A stretch of DNA of 64,000 bases, from assembly GCA_963726765.1 (NCBI GenBank), contig CAVSDH010000011.1, forward strand, positions 248,001 through 312,000. The letters are read 5' to 3'. The notes below the pieces were generated by a model that had not been told where the DNA came from, ran no database searches, and saw only the letters and a list, made by a program, of their open reading frames with translations. Below, piece by piece: positions 54,199-63,085 of this stretch. The stretch's first letter is position 1. Each line of letters begins with the position of its first letter. A program made the position numbers and the translations under genes. This DNA is from CAIWHR01 sp963726765 (GTDB lineage Bacteria > Pseudomonadota > Gammaproteobacteria > Burkholderiales > Casimicrobiaceae).

Positions 54199-54345
54199 TG
54201 GCCGCGCAGGCGGTCGCATGGTCCGCCCGCGGCGCCGATCGATTTCCGCCGTTCGTCGGCTGCGCTATTGATGTCCATGACCGTTACCCCGACATTTCAC
54301 CTTGCCGCAACGGTGCGGCAGAAACCGCCGAAGGAGATGCAAACC

Positions 54346-54765
54346 ATGGCAGACCTGCAAGTCCAGGACGCCGGAGGCGCCGGCAACCCGCCGGTCAACG
54401 CCGCCACGCTTGTCTATGTGCTGTTTGCGGTGGCCGTGATCGGGACCCTGGTTTCGAGCGGGCTCGTCGTGTTCGCGCCGCTCGTCGGCATTGCCGGAAT
54501 CGTCGGGGTCATCGTCGCCTACGTGAAACGCGGCGAGGCGCAAGGGACCTGGGTCGCGTCGCATTTCACCTGGCTCATCCGCACGTTCTGGTGGTCGCTC
54601 TTGTGGGACATGATCGGCGCGCTGATTTTGGTTACTCTGGGACTCGTCCTCATCGGCATTCCGATCGCGATCGGCATCTTCGTGGCCACGTCGATCTGGG
54701 GCATCTACCGGCTGGTCCGCGGCTTTCTGCTGTTCAAGGACAGCGCGGCGGTGCCCGGAATGTGA
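54346..54765 (+). CDS. Small four-helix membrane protein (DUF4870-like)
   Basis: 139 residues from ATG 54346, preceded by AAGGAG. Helices at about residues 20-40, 43-60, 85-105 and 105-125 are visible (AATLVYVLFAVAVIGTLVSSG, WWSLLWDMIGALILVTLGLVL). The helix pattern resembles the DUF4870/COG3671 type. It is convergent with dacB. Function unknown. Confidence 0.7.
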   Translation: MADLQVQDAGGAGNPPVNAATLVYVLFAVAVIGTLVSSGLVVFAPLVGIAGIVGVIVAYVKRGEAQGTWVASHFTWLIRTFWWSLLWDMIGALILVTLGLVLIGIPIAIGIFVATSIWGIYRLVRGFLLFKDSAAVPGM

Positions 54766-54822
54766 GCGCGGGGGAGAGTCGGGCGACCGGTTCGGTCGAC
54801 GGTAGCGTCACGAAGCCGCCGA

Positions 54823-56389
54823 TTACTTCGACAGCCGGGCGGGACCGACGTGCGACCGGCGATCGTCCGTCTCGGTCGCGTGGAGATAGACCCACTGCAC
54901 GAAAAAGTCGAGCGCGGCCTGGGCGCGCCCGGCGTTGGGGTGGTTGACGATCGCAGCCAGCGCCCACCTTCGGCCGTCGGCGTCGATCACGTAGCCCGCG
55001 ATGGCGCGCGCGCCCTCCAGCGTACCGGTCTTCAGCAGCGCCTGGCCCGCGACGTTCCCATTCTGGAATCGCCGCTCGACCGTGCCGTCCATCGCGGCGA
55101 CCGCGAGCGAGCTCGCGAATTCCTCGCGGACCTGGCTCGCGTCCGCGGCAAGCAGCAGGCGCACGAGGCTGCCCGCGCTGATGCGTTCGTGGCGCGACAG
55201 TCCGGAGCCGTTGTCGAGCACGAGTTCGGGCATCCTGAGCTTGTGCGAAACGAGCCAGGCCCGGACTGCGGCGGTCGCCCCGGCGGTCGTCGCAGGCGGC
55301 GCGCGCTTCGCCGTCGCGAGCGTCAGGAACACCTGGCGAGCCATGACGTTGTTCGAGAGCTTGTTGACGTCGCGCACGACATCGTAGAGCGGCGGTGATT
55401 CGAGCGTCGCAAACGGCGTCTTGCCGGTCGACGCCTGCCCGCTTCGCCAGCCGCCGTCGAAGCGCCCGCCCGCCTCGCGGAAGTAGGTGGTGAACATCGC
55501 ATGCGCGTAGGCTGCGGGGTCGAGCAGCGACACCCACCATTCCCGCTCGCCACAGGACGCGGCGTAGCGCCCGGCGAAGGTCGCCTCCGCAGTGGCGCCG
55601 CGATCGACGAACGTCGCTGCGACCGTGTCGCGCCAGTCGCCGCAATCGCCCGGGGCGAGCCGCGGCAGCGGCGGTCCGACCTTCACGCCGGGAAACGGCG
55701 GGATCGCGATCACGTCGGTGCCGGTGCCCGCGCCGTTCGGCGCGAACAGGAGCTTGACGGACTTGAAATTGACGAGCAGCGCGTCGGGGCCCACGTTGTA
55801 CGGCTTCAGCGGCTCGCCGTCGAACGCGCCGGCGTCGTGGACAACGGTTGCGAAGAACGAGCGGTCGAGGACGAGATCGCCGTCGACGGCGAGAAGGCCT
55901 CGCGACACGAGGGTGGCCATGAACGCCTGCCACTGCTCGACGGTGATCTTCGGATCGCCGTGCCCTTTGAGGACGAGGTTGCCTCTCAGCACGCCGTTGT
56001 CGAGCGTGCCGTCCAGGAACGCCTCGGTCTTCCAGCGATAGTCCGGCCCGAGCAGCTCGAGCGCGGCGAAGGTCGTCACCAGCTTCATCACCGATGCCGG
56101 ATTCATCGGCTTTCGCCGCGCCGTGCGCGACGAGCGGTTGCACGCTGCCCGTTTCCTGCACGACGAGGGTCACGCCGTCGGAAGGAATGCCCGCGTTGCG
56201 AAACGCCTTGGCGATCGGCGGCGGGAGCGCGGCCTGCGCGACGCCGAAAATCGTGGCGGCGAATGCGAGAGCCCACGCGACGCACCGACTTCCGTGCGGT
56301 CGCTTCAATTCCGATGCGTCTTTGGGGCGGCCTCCACCGGCGCTCGTGGCCGCGCCCTTAGGGGCCCTGGCTTCGCCCCGTTCGCTCAT
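54823..56389 (-). CDS. dacB: D-alanyl-D-alanine carboxypeptidase/endopeptidase (PBP4 family), with a frameshift
   Basis: The serine-penicillin-recognition motifs are all visible: SVMK in PMNPASVMKL, SNN in KLSNNVMA, and KTG in LLKTGTLEGA. These lie in the 427-residue frame from 56106. The signal peptide and first strands (VAWALAFAATIFGVAQA, PPPIAKAFRNAGI) are in another frame that begins at ATG 56389, overlapping the bioA stop (ATGA). Skipping one G at 56110 joins the two as AAK-PMNPASVM. PBP4 enzymes trim and cut peptidoglycan cross-links in the periplasm. The ~35-residue segment before the signal helix is unusual. Confidence 0.85.
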
Positions 56390-57699
56390 GCGTGGCCCAC
56401 GATGTCCAGCGCACCGTCGACCAGCGCCGCGTACTCGTCGTCGGTCACGACGTAGGGCGGCATGAAGTAGAGGGTCCGGCCGATCGGCCGCAACAGGAGT
56501 TCGCGCCGCAGCCCTTCGGCAAAGCACCAGCGCGCAAAATCCGGCCGCGTCGTCTCGACGTCGAAGGCGACGATCATCCCGGTCTGCCGCAAGTTGCGCA
56601 CGGCAGAGTGCGTGGCCAGCGGCGCAGCGAGCGCGGCCCAGCGGCGTGATTTCTCCCGGTTGTCGTTGATGATGTCGTCGTCGCGGAATATATCGAGCAC
56701 GGCGAGCGCGGCGCTGCACGCGAGCGCGTTGCCGGTGTACGAATGCGAGTGCAGGAAGCCCCGCGCCGCACTGTCGTCGTAGAACGCGTCGAACACGGTG
56801 TCCGTCGTCAGCACACACGACAAAGGCAGGTATCCGCCGGTCAACCCTTTCGACAGGCAGAGGAAATCCGGCGACGCCGCGCCGCCTTGTTCCCACGCGA
56901 AAAAGGTGCCGGTGCGGCCGAAGCCGGTCATGATCTCGTCGGCGATCAGCAGCACGTCGTAGCGCGTGCAGAGCGCACGCGCGCGGGCGAGATAGTGGGC
57001 GTCGAACATCGTCATGCCGGACGCGCCCTGAACGAGAGGCTCGACGATCAGCGCGGCCGTCGTCGCATGGTGCAGGGAGAGATGGCTCTCGAGCGCCTGC
57101 GCCGCACGTTCCGCGACGTCGCGCGGCGATTCGCCGGCCCTCGCGGTACGCACGTCCGGGCACGGAACCGTCGCGCTGCCGCGCAGGAGCGGCGCGTAGG
57201 TGTCGCGGAAGATCGGCACGTCGGTCACGGCCAGCGCTCCGAGCGTCTCGCCGTGGTACCCGCCCGCGAGGCTCACGAAGCCCGACTTATTCGGCCTGCC
57301 GACGTTCTGCCAGTAGTGAAACGACATCTTGAGGGCGATTTCCACGGCCGAAGCGCCGTCGGAACCGTAGAACGCATGTCCGAGCCCGGGGGGCGCGAGT
57401 GAGGCAAGCCGCTCCGAAAGCTCGACGACGGGACGATGTGTGAAGCCGGCGAGGATCACGTGCTCGAGTTCCGCGAGCTGACGTGCCAGGGCCGCGTTGA
57501 TGCGCGGGTTGGCGTGGCCGAAGAGATTCACCCACCACGAACCGACGGCGTCGAGGTAGCGGTGGCCGTCGAAATCGTAGAGCCACGCGCCGTGGCCGCG
57601 CGCGATGGGAACGAGCGGCAGCGTTTCGTGCACCTTCATCTGCGTGCAGGGGTGCCAGACGGCGCGGCGGCTTCGCGCGAGCCAGTCGGTGTTGTTCAT
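56386..57699 (-). CDS. bioA: Adenosylmethionine-8-amino-7-oxononanoate aminotransferase
   Basis: 437 residues from ATG 57699 (GTG 57717 is an alternative). BioA forms 7,8-diaminopelargonate in biotin synthesis using SAM as amino donor. Landmarks: VWHPCTQMKVHE near residue 15, YLDAVGSWWVNLFGHANP near residue 48, GSDGASAVEIALKM near residue 112, GGYHGETLGALAVTD near residue 142, DEIMTGFGRTGT near residue 235 and the PLP lysine in CLSKGLTGGYLPL near residue 267. No other bio gene is in the window. Its stop overlaps the dacB start. Confidence 0.94.
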   Translation of the reverse strand: MNNTDWLARSRRAVWHPCTQMKVHETLPLVPIARGHGAWLYDFDGHRYLDAVGSWWVNLFGHANPRINAALARQLAELEHVILAGFTHRPVVELSERLASLAPPGLGHAFYGSDGASAVEIALKMSFHYWQNVGRPNKSGFVSLAGGYHGETLGALAVTDVPIFRDTYAPLLRGSATVPCPDVRTARAGESPRDVAERAAQALESHLSLHHATTAALIVEPLVQGASGMTMFDAHYLARARALCTRYDVLLIADEIMTGFGRTGTFFAWEQGGAASPDFLCLSKGLTGGYLPLSCVLTTDTVFDAFYDDSAARGFLHSHSYTGNALACSAALAVLDIFRDDDIINDNREKSRRWAALAAPLATHSAVRNLRQTGMIVAFDVETTRPDFARWCFAEGLRRELLLRPIGRTLYFMPPYVVTDDEYAALVDGALDIVGHA

Positions 57700-57845
57700 G
57701 GGTGAAGCGTTCGCCACGACGGAAGAGATGCGCGCCGGCGCGTGTTAGCGGGAGGCGACAGCGCGCGACGCGCCGCCAGCCTCGCAATGGCGTCGGGCAA
57801 TGGGACGAAAGGTCCGGAAATCGGGAGCATCGCGTGAACGCGGCG

Positions 57846-57851
57846 ATTATA
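57846..57851 (-). promoter_or_regulatory. Putative bioA -10 element
   Basis: A perfect TATAAT on the minus strand (plus strand ATTATA), in the 230-bp space between divergent bioA and the cytochrome gene. It leaves a leader of about 140 bases. The -35 at 16-18 bases is poor. No second copy of a BirA-type operator is clear. Confidence 0.35.
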
Positions 57852-57878
57852 GCTGCAGCGTGCGCGTCCGCCTCGGGA

Positions 57879-57906
57879 TTGACAGGGAGCGTTGGCGCGT
57901 CATGAT
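57879..57906 (+). promoter_or_regulatory. Promoter of the cytochrome b561 gene
   Basis: TTGACA (57879-57884), a 16-base spacer and CATGAT (57901-57906). The TTG start at 57930 follows with GGGAGGA nine bases upstream. Together they predict a short leader of about 17 bases. Confidence 0.55.
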
Positions 57907-57929
57907 GGCATTCGGGAGGAGCGAAGTTC

Positions 57930-58475
57930 TTGGGCGCTGCGACGATTCGTTACACGCGGACCGCGATCGCGTTGCACTGGATCGCCGTGTTGCTGATCGT
58001 CTGCAATCTGGCACTCGGGGTCTCGATGGTCGATTTCCCGCTGTCGCCGCTCAAGATCAGGCTATACGGATGGCACAAGTGGATCGGCATCACCGTGTTC
58101 CTCACGGCGGCGGCGAGACTTGCGTGGCGATGGGCAAACCCGGCGCCGGCGGCTGTCGCGATGCCGGAGTGGCAACGCCGGGTCGCGGCCGCGACGCACG
58201 TCGCCCTGTACGTGCTGATGTTTGCGGTCCCGCTTTCGGGATGGGTGCACAGTTCAGCAACCGGCGTTTCGGTGGTCTATTTCGGATTCGTGCCGCTGCC
58301 GGATCTCGTCGGAAAGGACAAGGCGCTGGCGGAGCTCCTGAAGGCGCTCCACGGAACATTGAACTTCGCCCTGCTCGCGCTGGTCTCTGTTCACGTGGCA
58401 GCGGCGCTGAAACACCACGTCATCGACCGCGACGGTGTGCTGGCGCGGATGCTGCCCTTTGCGCGGCACGACTGA
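57930..58475 (+). CDS. Cytochrome b561-type dihaem membrane protein
   Basis: 181 residues from TTG 57930. Four membrane helices contain the haem-ligand histidines: ALHWIAVLLIV near residue 14, GWHKWIGITVFL near residue 48, THVALYVLMFAVPLSGW near residue 90, and ALHGTLNFALLALVSVHVAAALKHH near residue 138. Cytochrome b561 passes electrons between quinone and periplasmic partners. It is followed by two YceI genes, a common neighbourhood in proteobacteria, so all three probably act together. Confidence 0.86.
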   Translation: MGAATIRYTRTAIALHWIAVLLIVCNLALGVSMVDFPLSPLKIRLYGWHKWIGITVFLTAAARLAWRWANPAPAAVAMPEWQRRVAAATHVALYVLMFAVPLSGWVHSSATGVSVVYFGFVPLPDLVGKDKALAELLKALHGTLNFALLALVSVHVAAALKHHVIDRDGVLARMLPFARHD

Positions 58476-58493
58476 AGGCCAGGGCCCCCACCG

Positions 58494-59060
58494 ATGAAGA
58501 TGCTGCGATCGTTCGTTCCGCCGCTTGCGGCCATGCTGATGGCAGCCTCCGGCGGCGCGGGCGCGCAGGGCGTTCTGATCGACCGCAGCGAGATCCGCTT
58601 CGTCGCGAAACAGGCTGGCGGAGGTGTCGAAGGTCGATTCCGGAAGTGGAAGGCCAACGTCGATTTCCGTCCACGCGACCCGGCGGGATCGAAGGCGGCG
58701 TTCGAAATCGAGCTCGCGAGCATAGACCTTGCGAGCGAGGAGACCGAGGCGGAGGTCCGGCGCCCGTCGTGGTTCGACACGGCGAGGTTCCCGGTCGCGA
58801 AGTTCGAGTCGACGGCGGTGCGGGGGTTGGGCGGCGAACGGTACGAGATCGACGGGCGCCTCTCGATCAAAGGGGTCACGCGCGACGTTGCGGTTCCCAT
58901 CGCACTCCACCGCGATGCCGCGGGCAACAGCGTGGCCGAGGGGCAGTTCACCGTCCGGCGACTCGATTTCCGGATCGGCGAAGGGCTGTGGGCGGACACC
59001 AGTGCCGTCGCCGACGAAGTCGTCATCCGGATTCGCATGGTGCTTCCGGCCGTGCAGTAG
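58494..59060 (+). CDS. YceI family periplasmic protein, copy 1
   Basis: 188 residues. The signal peptide is visible (PPLAAMLMAASGGAGA), followed by the YceI lipocalin-like barrel: VLIDRSEIRFVAKQAGG near residue 23, WFDTARFPVAKFEST near residue 88, IDGRLSIKGVTRDVAVPI near residue 118 and GLWADTSAVADEVVIRIR near the end. YceI proteins bind polyprenyl (isoprenoid) ligands, often next to cytochrome b561. Follows it by 18 bp. Confidence 0.87.
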   Translation: MKMLRSFVPPLAAMLMAASGGAGAQGVLIDRSEIRFVAKQAGGGVEGRFRKWKANVDFRPRDPAGSKAAFEIELASIDLASEETEAEVRRPSWFDTARFPVAKFESTAVRGLGGERYEIDGRLSIKGVTRDVAVPIALHRDAAGNSVAEGQFTVRRLDFRIGEGLWADTSAVADEVVIRIRMVLPAVQ

Positions 59061-59139
59061 GCTCGGCATCGCCGCGTGGCGGTCTTCGCCGCTCACGGGC
59101 ATTCTTCGCGCGACCGAAGCGGTCGCAACGCCGGATCGC

Positions 59140-59739
59140 ATGAGAATGATTGGTTCGATGCGCGTGCTGTTGGCATGTCTCGTCGTCCTCGGGAACGCGG
59201 GAATCGCATCGATTCCTTCAGCCGCACAGACCTATCGGATCGATCCGCAGCGGTCGACGGCGGAATTCGTCGTCAATCATCTCGGATTCATCCGCGAGCG
59301 CGGCCGATTCGATCGCCCGTCCGGCACGATCATGGTCGACCCCGCGGGTGTTGCGGGTGGCACCATCGAGGTCGTCATCGATCTCGCTTCGGTCAACACC
59401 GGTTGGGACCTGCGCGACGACTTCCTGCGCAGCGCGGCGATGTTCGACGTCGCGCGTTATCCGGTCATGCGCTTCCGGTCGCACCATCTCGAGTACCGCG
59501 ACCGGGGTGTGGTCGCCGCGGACGGGGACATCACGCTGCACGGTGTGACCCGCCCGCTCCGACTCGAGGTGAAGGGGCTCGTCTGCAGCGCCCATCCTGT
59601 CGACCGCCTCGAGGGTTGTGGCGCAATCGTCACGGGGCGCGTCCTGCGGCGCGACTTCGGGATTTCGTTTGCGTACCCGCTGGTCGGCGACGATGTCGAC
59701 CTCGAATTCGCGATCGTGGCGCCGCGCGTCGGCGACTAG
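59140..59739 (+). CDS. YceI family periplasmic protein, copy 2
   Basis: 199 residues from ATG 59140 (59158 possible). Signal peptide MRVLLACLVVLGNAGIAS..AAQ, then YRIDPQRSTAEFVVNHLGF, DLRDDFLRSAAMFDVARYPVMRF and ADGDITLHGVTRPLRLEV. Same fold as copy 1 but only distantly similar, with an added Cys pair (VCSAHPVDRLEGCG) that could form a disulfide. Tandem paralogues suggest two isoprenoid-like ligands or a relay. Confidence 0.87.
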   Translation: MRMIGSMRVLLACLVVLGNAGIASIPSAAQTYRIDPQRSTAEFVVNHLGFIRERGRFDRPSGTIMVDPAGVAGGTIEVVIDLASVNTGWDLRDDFLRSAAMFDVARYPVMRFRSHHLEYRDRGVVAADGDITLHGVTRPLRLEVKGLVCSAHPVDRLEGCGAIVTGRVLRRDFGISFAYPLVGDDVDLEFAIVAPRVGD

Positions 59740-59773
59740 GGAAGTCCGCTTGCCGCGCCAGACACGCGAGCGC

Positions 59774-60748
59774 TCAGCGCAGGACCGCTGCTTTCATCCG
59801 CTCCACCGCCGCCACCAGCTCGCGCGTGATTCCCGGCTCGCGCACCGAGTGCCCGGCGTCGGGCACGACGATGTACTCCGCTTCCGGCCAGGCGCGCGCC
59901 AGGGCGTCTGCTGTCACCGGCGGACAAACCATGTCGTAGCGGCCCTGGACGATCGTGCAGGGCAGGTGGCGGATCAGGCGAATGCCGGTGATGAGCGCGC
60001 CCTCCGCGAGGAACGCGTCGTGAACGAAATAGTGGGCCTCGATGCGTGCAATGGCGAGCGCGGCGGCGTCGCTGTCGAATTTCGGCGCCGGGTCGCTCGC
60101 GGGCAGCAGCGTCGAGCACGCGCCCTCGTAGCGATCCCACGCGTGCGCTGCCGGAAGATGCACGGCGGGATCCCGGTCGACGAGGCGCCGATGGTAGTTG
60201 CCGAGAAGGTCCCCGCGCTCTGCTTCCGGCAGAAACCCGGAGAACGCGCCCCAGGCCTCCGGAAAGACATTGCGCATTCCGTGCATGAACCAGCTGATTT
60301 CCGAGCGCTGCGCCAGAAAGATTCCGCGCAGCACGAGGCCGAGGCAGCGCTCGGGATGCGCTTCGGCGTAGGCGAGCGCGAGCGTCGATCCCCACGAGCC
60401 GCCGAACACCAGCCAGCGGTCCACGCGAAGGTGTGCGCGCAACCGTTCGAGATCCGCGACCAGCGCCTGCGTCGTGTTGCCCTCGACCTCGGCGACCGGC
60501 GTCGAGCGGCCCGCGCCGCGCTGGTCGACGAGAACTATGCGCCAGAATGCAGGATCGAAATAGCGCCGATGGTGCGGAAGGCAGCCGCCCCCCGGTCCGC
60601 CGTGCAGGAAGACGACCGGCACGCCGTCGGCGCGCCCGCAGGCTTCCCAGTACAGCACGTGCGGCGGTTCGACCGCGAGGCGCCCGGTCACGTAGGGATC
60701 GATTTCCGGAAACAGCACCGGATCGCGCGTTGCGGGGTTGTCGGGCAT
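59774..60748 (-). CDS. pip: Proline iminopeptidase
   Basis: 324 residues from ATG 60748. The alpha/beta-hydrolase features are VVFLHGGPGGGC near residue 44 (oxyanion region), the nucleophile in FGGSWGSTLALAYAE near residue 116, and DAGHSVREP near residue 300 with the catalytic His. EISWFMHGMRNVFPEAW near residue 150 is typical of prolyl aminopeptidase family S33. It removes N-terminal proline from peptides in the cytosol. Confidence 0.9.
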   Translation of the reverse strand: MPDNPATRDPVLFPEIDPYVTGRLAVEPPHVLYWEACGRADGVPVVFLHGGPGGGCLPHHRRYFDPAFWRIVLVDQRGAGRSTPVAEVEGNTTQALVADLERLRAHLRVDRWLVFGGSWGSTLALAYAEAHPERCLGLVLRGIFLAQRSEISWFMHGMRNVFPEAWGAFSGFLPEAERGDLLGNYHRRLVDRDPAVHLPAAHAWDRYEGACSTLLPASDPAPKFDSDAAALAIARIEAHYFVHDAFLAEGALITGIRLIRHLPCTIVQGRYDMVCPPVTADALARAWPEAEYIVVPDAGHSVREPGITRELVAAVERMKAAVLR

Positions 60749-60768
60749 GCGGCGGGCGCTTTCGCGGT

Positions 60769-61170
60769 TCAGGCCGGCGCCCGGAATCGCTCGTCGACGT
60801 CGACGCGATAGCCGTTGGCGAGCCGGTTGGTCTCGTTGGCGAGCGCAACGACCGCCATGAGCTCGCCGAACATCGCGGGCGTCATCCCCTTGCCGCGGGC
60901 GCCGGCGGTGTGCGACATGATGCAATACTCGCAATTGTTGGTGACGCTGACCGCGACGTAGATCATTTCCTTGGTCAGGGCGTCGATCGCGCCCGGCGCC
61001 ATGACCTCCTTCACGCCCGACCAGACGCGCCGGAGCGTGACCGGGTCGTTGGCGAGCGCCTTCCAGAAATTGTTGATCCAGTCGACGTTGCGCGTCGCCT
61101 TGATGTCGTCGTAGATCGCGCGCACGTCGGCCGACGCGTGTTCATGTTCGATCAGCGGCACGAGAGCCAT
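60769..61170 (-). CDS. Carboxymuconolactone decarboxylase / AhpD-like protein
   Basis: 133 residues from ATG 61170, which has GGAGG six bases upstream. The AhpD-type redox motif NCEYCIMSHT lies near residue 81 (Cys-X2-Cys-X3-His). Such proteins reduce peroxiredoxins or act as alkylhydroperoxidases; without that motif they are decarboxylases, so the redox role is favoured. Lies 20 bp upstream of pip on the same strand, so likely co-transcribed. Confidence 0.86.
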   Translation of the reverse strand: MALVPLIEHEHASADVRAIYDDIKATRNVDWINNFWKALANDPVTLRRVWSGVKEVMAPGAIDALTKEMIYVAVSVTNNCEYCIMSHTAGARGKGMTPAMFGELMAVVALANETNRLANGYRVDVDERFRAPA

Positions 61171-61272
61171 CTGCATCCTCCGGTCATCGTTGCGGCCGTC
61201 GATTTCACACCTGCGGCGGCAGCGCGAAGTATGCAACAAAATCGCGCGACGGTTCGAAGTGCGCATCGGCAT

Positions 61273-61293
61273 GGCGGAAATCCGCCCTATAAT
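61273..61293 (+). promoter_or_regulatory. FAH-family gene -10 with adjoining inverted repeat
   Basis: A perfect TATAAT (61288-61293) lies 33 bases before the FAH-family ATG. Directly upstream, in the spacer region, GGCGGA and TCCGCC form an inverted repeat around AA (61273-61286). A repressor could bind there; no family is identified. No good -35 is seen. Confidence 0.45.
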
Positions 61294-61325
61294 CCGGACG
61301 TCGATTCGCCCGCAACGGAAATCCG

Positions 61326-62513
61326 ATGAGCGCGATCAGGAATCTGCTCAACCCCGGGACTTGCCTGCCGGCCGATCACGATCGCGCGCTGCTGGTCGGC
61401 CGGCTGTGGCTCCCGGAGGTCGCGGGGCCCGCGGTCGTGCGGGTGACGGCCGACGGAGTCTTCGACCTGTCCGGTCTCGCGCCCACGATGAGCGAGCTCC
61501 TCCTGCTCGCCAACCCCGCGGAGGCGATTCGCGCTTCCGGCACGATGCCGCGTCTCGCGGACACGGCGATGGCGCTCGCGAATTCCGCATCCGACGGACG
61601 CGACGACCGCGTGCCCTGGTTTCTCGCGCCCTGCGACCTTGCCGCGATCAAGGCGGCCGGCGTCACCTTCGTGTCGAGCATGCTGGAGCGCGTGATCGAG
61701 GAGCAGGCGCGCGGCGATCCCGCCAAGGCGGAATCGGTGCGCCAGGCGGTGGTCGCGATCATCGGCGACGATCTTTCCCGCGTGCGTCCAGGGTCGCCGG
61801 AGGCGGCGCGGCTCAAGGACGCGCTGATCGCGCAGCGCGTGTGGTCGCAATATCTCGAGGTCGGCATCGGGCCGGATGCCGAGATCTTCACCAAGTCGCA
61901 GCCGATGTCGGCAGTCGGCGTCGGTGCCGATGTCGGCATTCACCCGAAATCGGAATGGAACAATCCGGAGCCCGAGGTCGTGCTCGCGGTCAACGGCAGA
62001 GGGGAAACGGTCGGCGCGACGCTCGGCAACGACGTCAACCTGCGCGACTTCGAGGGCCGCAGCGCGCTGCTCCTCGGCAAGGCGAAGGACAACAACGCGT
62101 CATGTGCGATCGGCCCGTTCGTGCGCCTTTTCGACGACGATTTCGGGATCGGCGACGTGCGCCAGTGCGAACTCGCGATGCGCGTCGACGGGCCCGACGG
62201 ATTCGTGCTCGACGGCCACAGCTCGCTGTCGATGATCAGCCGCGATCCGCTCGATCTCGTGGCGCAGGCGATCGGCCCGAACCATCAGTATCCGGACGGA
62301 TTCGTGCTGTTCCTCGGCACGATGTTCGCGCCGACCAGGGATCGGCATGCGCCCGGCCAGGGTTTCACGCACACCGTGGGCGACATCGTCACCGTGGCAA
62401 CGCCGACCCTCGGCGCGCTGGTGAACCGCGTCGAACATTCCGACCGTATTGCGCCGTGGACCTTCGGTGCGGCGGCGCTGATGCGAAACCTCGCGCGGCG
62501 CGGGCTGATCTGA
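61326..62513 (+). CDS. Fumarylacetoacetate hydrolase (FAH) superfamily protein
   Basis: 395 residues. An N-terminal domain (residues 1-130) precedes the FAH fold: IGPDAEIFTKSQPMSAVGVG near residue 179, HPKSEWNNPEPEVVLAVNG near residue 204 (metal-binding Glu), GNDVNLRDFEG near residue 235 and a C-terminal GDIVTVATPTLGALVN. The family includes 2-keto-3-deoxy acid dehydratases/hydrolases and 2-hydroxyhepta-2,4-dienoate enzymes. The longer N-terminal part is like the fungal-type 2-keto-3-deoxy-L-arabinonate/FAH group, so a sugar-acid role is plausible but not shown. Confidence 0.85.
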   Translation: MSAIRNLLNPGTCLPADHDRALLVGRLWLPEVAGPAVVRVTADGVFDLSGLAPTMSELLLLANPAEAIRASGTMPRLADTAMALANSASDGRDDRVPWFLAPCDLAAIKAAGVTFVSSMLERVIEEQARGDPAKAESVRQAVVAIIGDDLSRVRPGSPEAARLKDALIAQRVWSQYLEVGIGPDAEIFTKSQPMSAVGVGADVGIHPKSEWNNPEPEVVLAVNGRGETVGATLGNDVNLRDFEGRSALLLGKAKDNNASCAIGPFVRLFDDDFGIGDVRQCELAMRVDGPDGFVLDGHSSLSMISRDPLDLVAQAIGPNHQYPDGFVLFLGTMFAPTRDRHAPGQGFTHTVGDIVTVATPTLGALVNRVEHSDRIAPWTFGAAALMRNLARRGLI

Positions 62514-62791
62514 CGCGAGGCGGCTTCGGCGGCTGCGCGGCGGCGAACAGCGCGCTCATGTCGCCCGCTCGGAAAAGCAATGCTACGCAGCGAGATCGAT
62601 TGCCGCCGCGCTCGCCCGGAGCCGACACCGATCGGGTGATTGGCCCAATACGGGCGGTCGGGGCCGGGCGCCTGCCGGGCGAGGGGGTGCTTGCCACGTC
62701 GGTGATATTCGAGGACCGTGGAACCGGGCAATGGCAGTCGGCCGATAACGCCGCCCGGTTCATTCAGGTTTCCGTGAAGCGGGCGTTCTGG

Positions 62792-63085
62792 CTATGTCAA
62801 TTCATTTATTGCGCTCTTGATAGCCACGCCCACCAATTGCTGGACATCTTCGGAATCTCCCATCACGGTATCCCAATGCAGACGCACGTAAGCGGACCTG
62901 TGCTTGCTCTTCAAGACCAGCGTCTGTACGCCGCGTTGTTGCCCGAAAGCGAAGTCGGTGGCGTAGCCAAGAAGGTCGTGCACGCCGGCCTGCCACATTC
63001 CCATTTGGACCGCATCGATGACCGCAGCCATGCGTCGGTGAAATTCCCGAGGTACGTCGACCGTTAGCGGTTCTTTTTCGACCAT
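62792..63085 (-). CDS. Possible separate 97-residue hypothetical protein
   Basis: From ATG 63085 the last part of the GH94 frame reads as a protein-like sequence with balanced composition: MVEKEPLTVDVPREFHRRMA, then LGYATDFAFGQQRGVQTLVL and WDTVMGDSEDVQQLVGVAIK. No domain is recognised. No Shine-Dalgarno is visible. It may be a separate small gene downstream of the GH94 gene; the intervening ~385 bp looks non-coding. Confidence 0.35.
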   Translation of the reverse strand: MVEKEPLTVDVPREFHRRMAAVIDAVQMGMWQAGVHDLLGYATDFAFGQQRGVQTLVLKSKHRSAYVRLHWDTVMGDSEDVQQLVGVAIKSAINELT

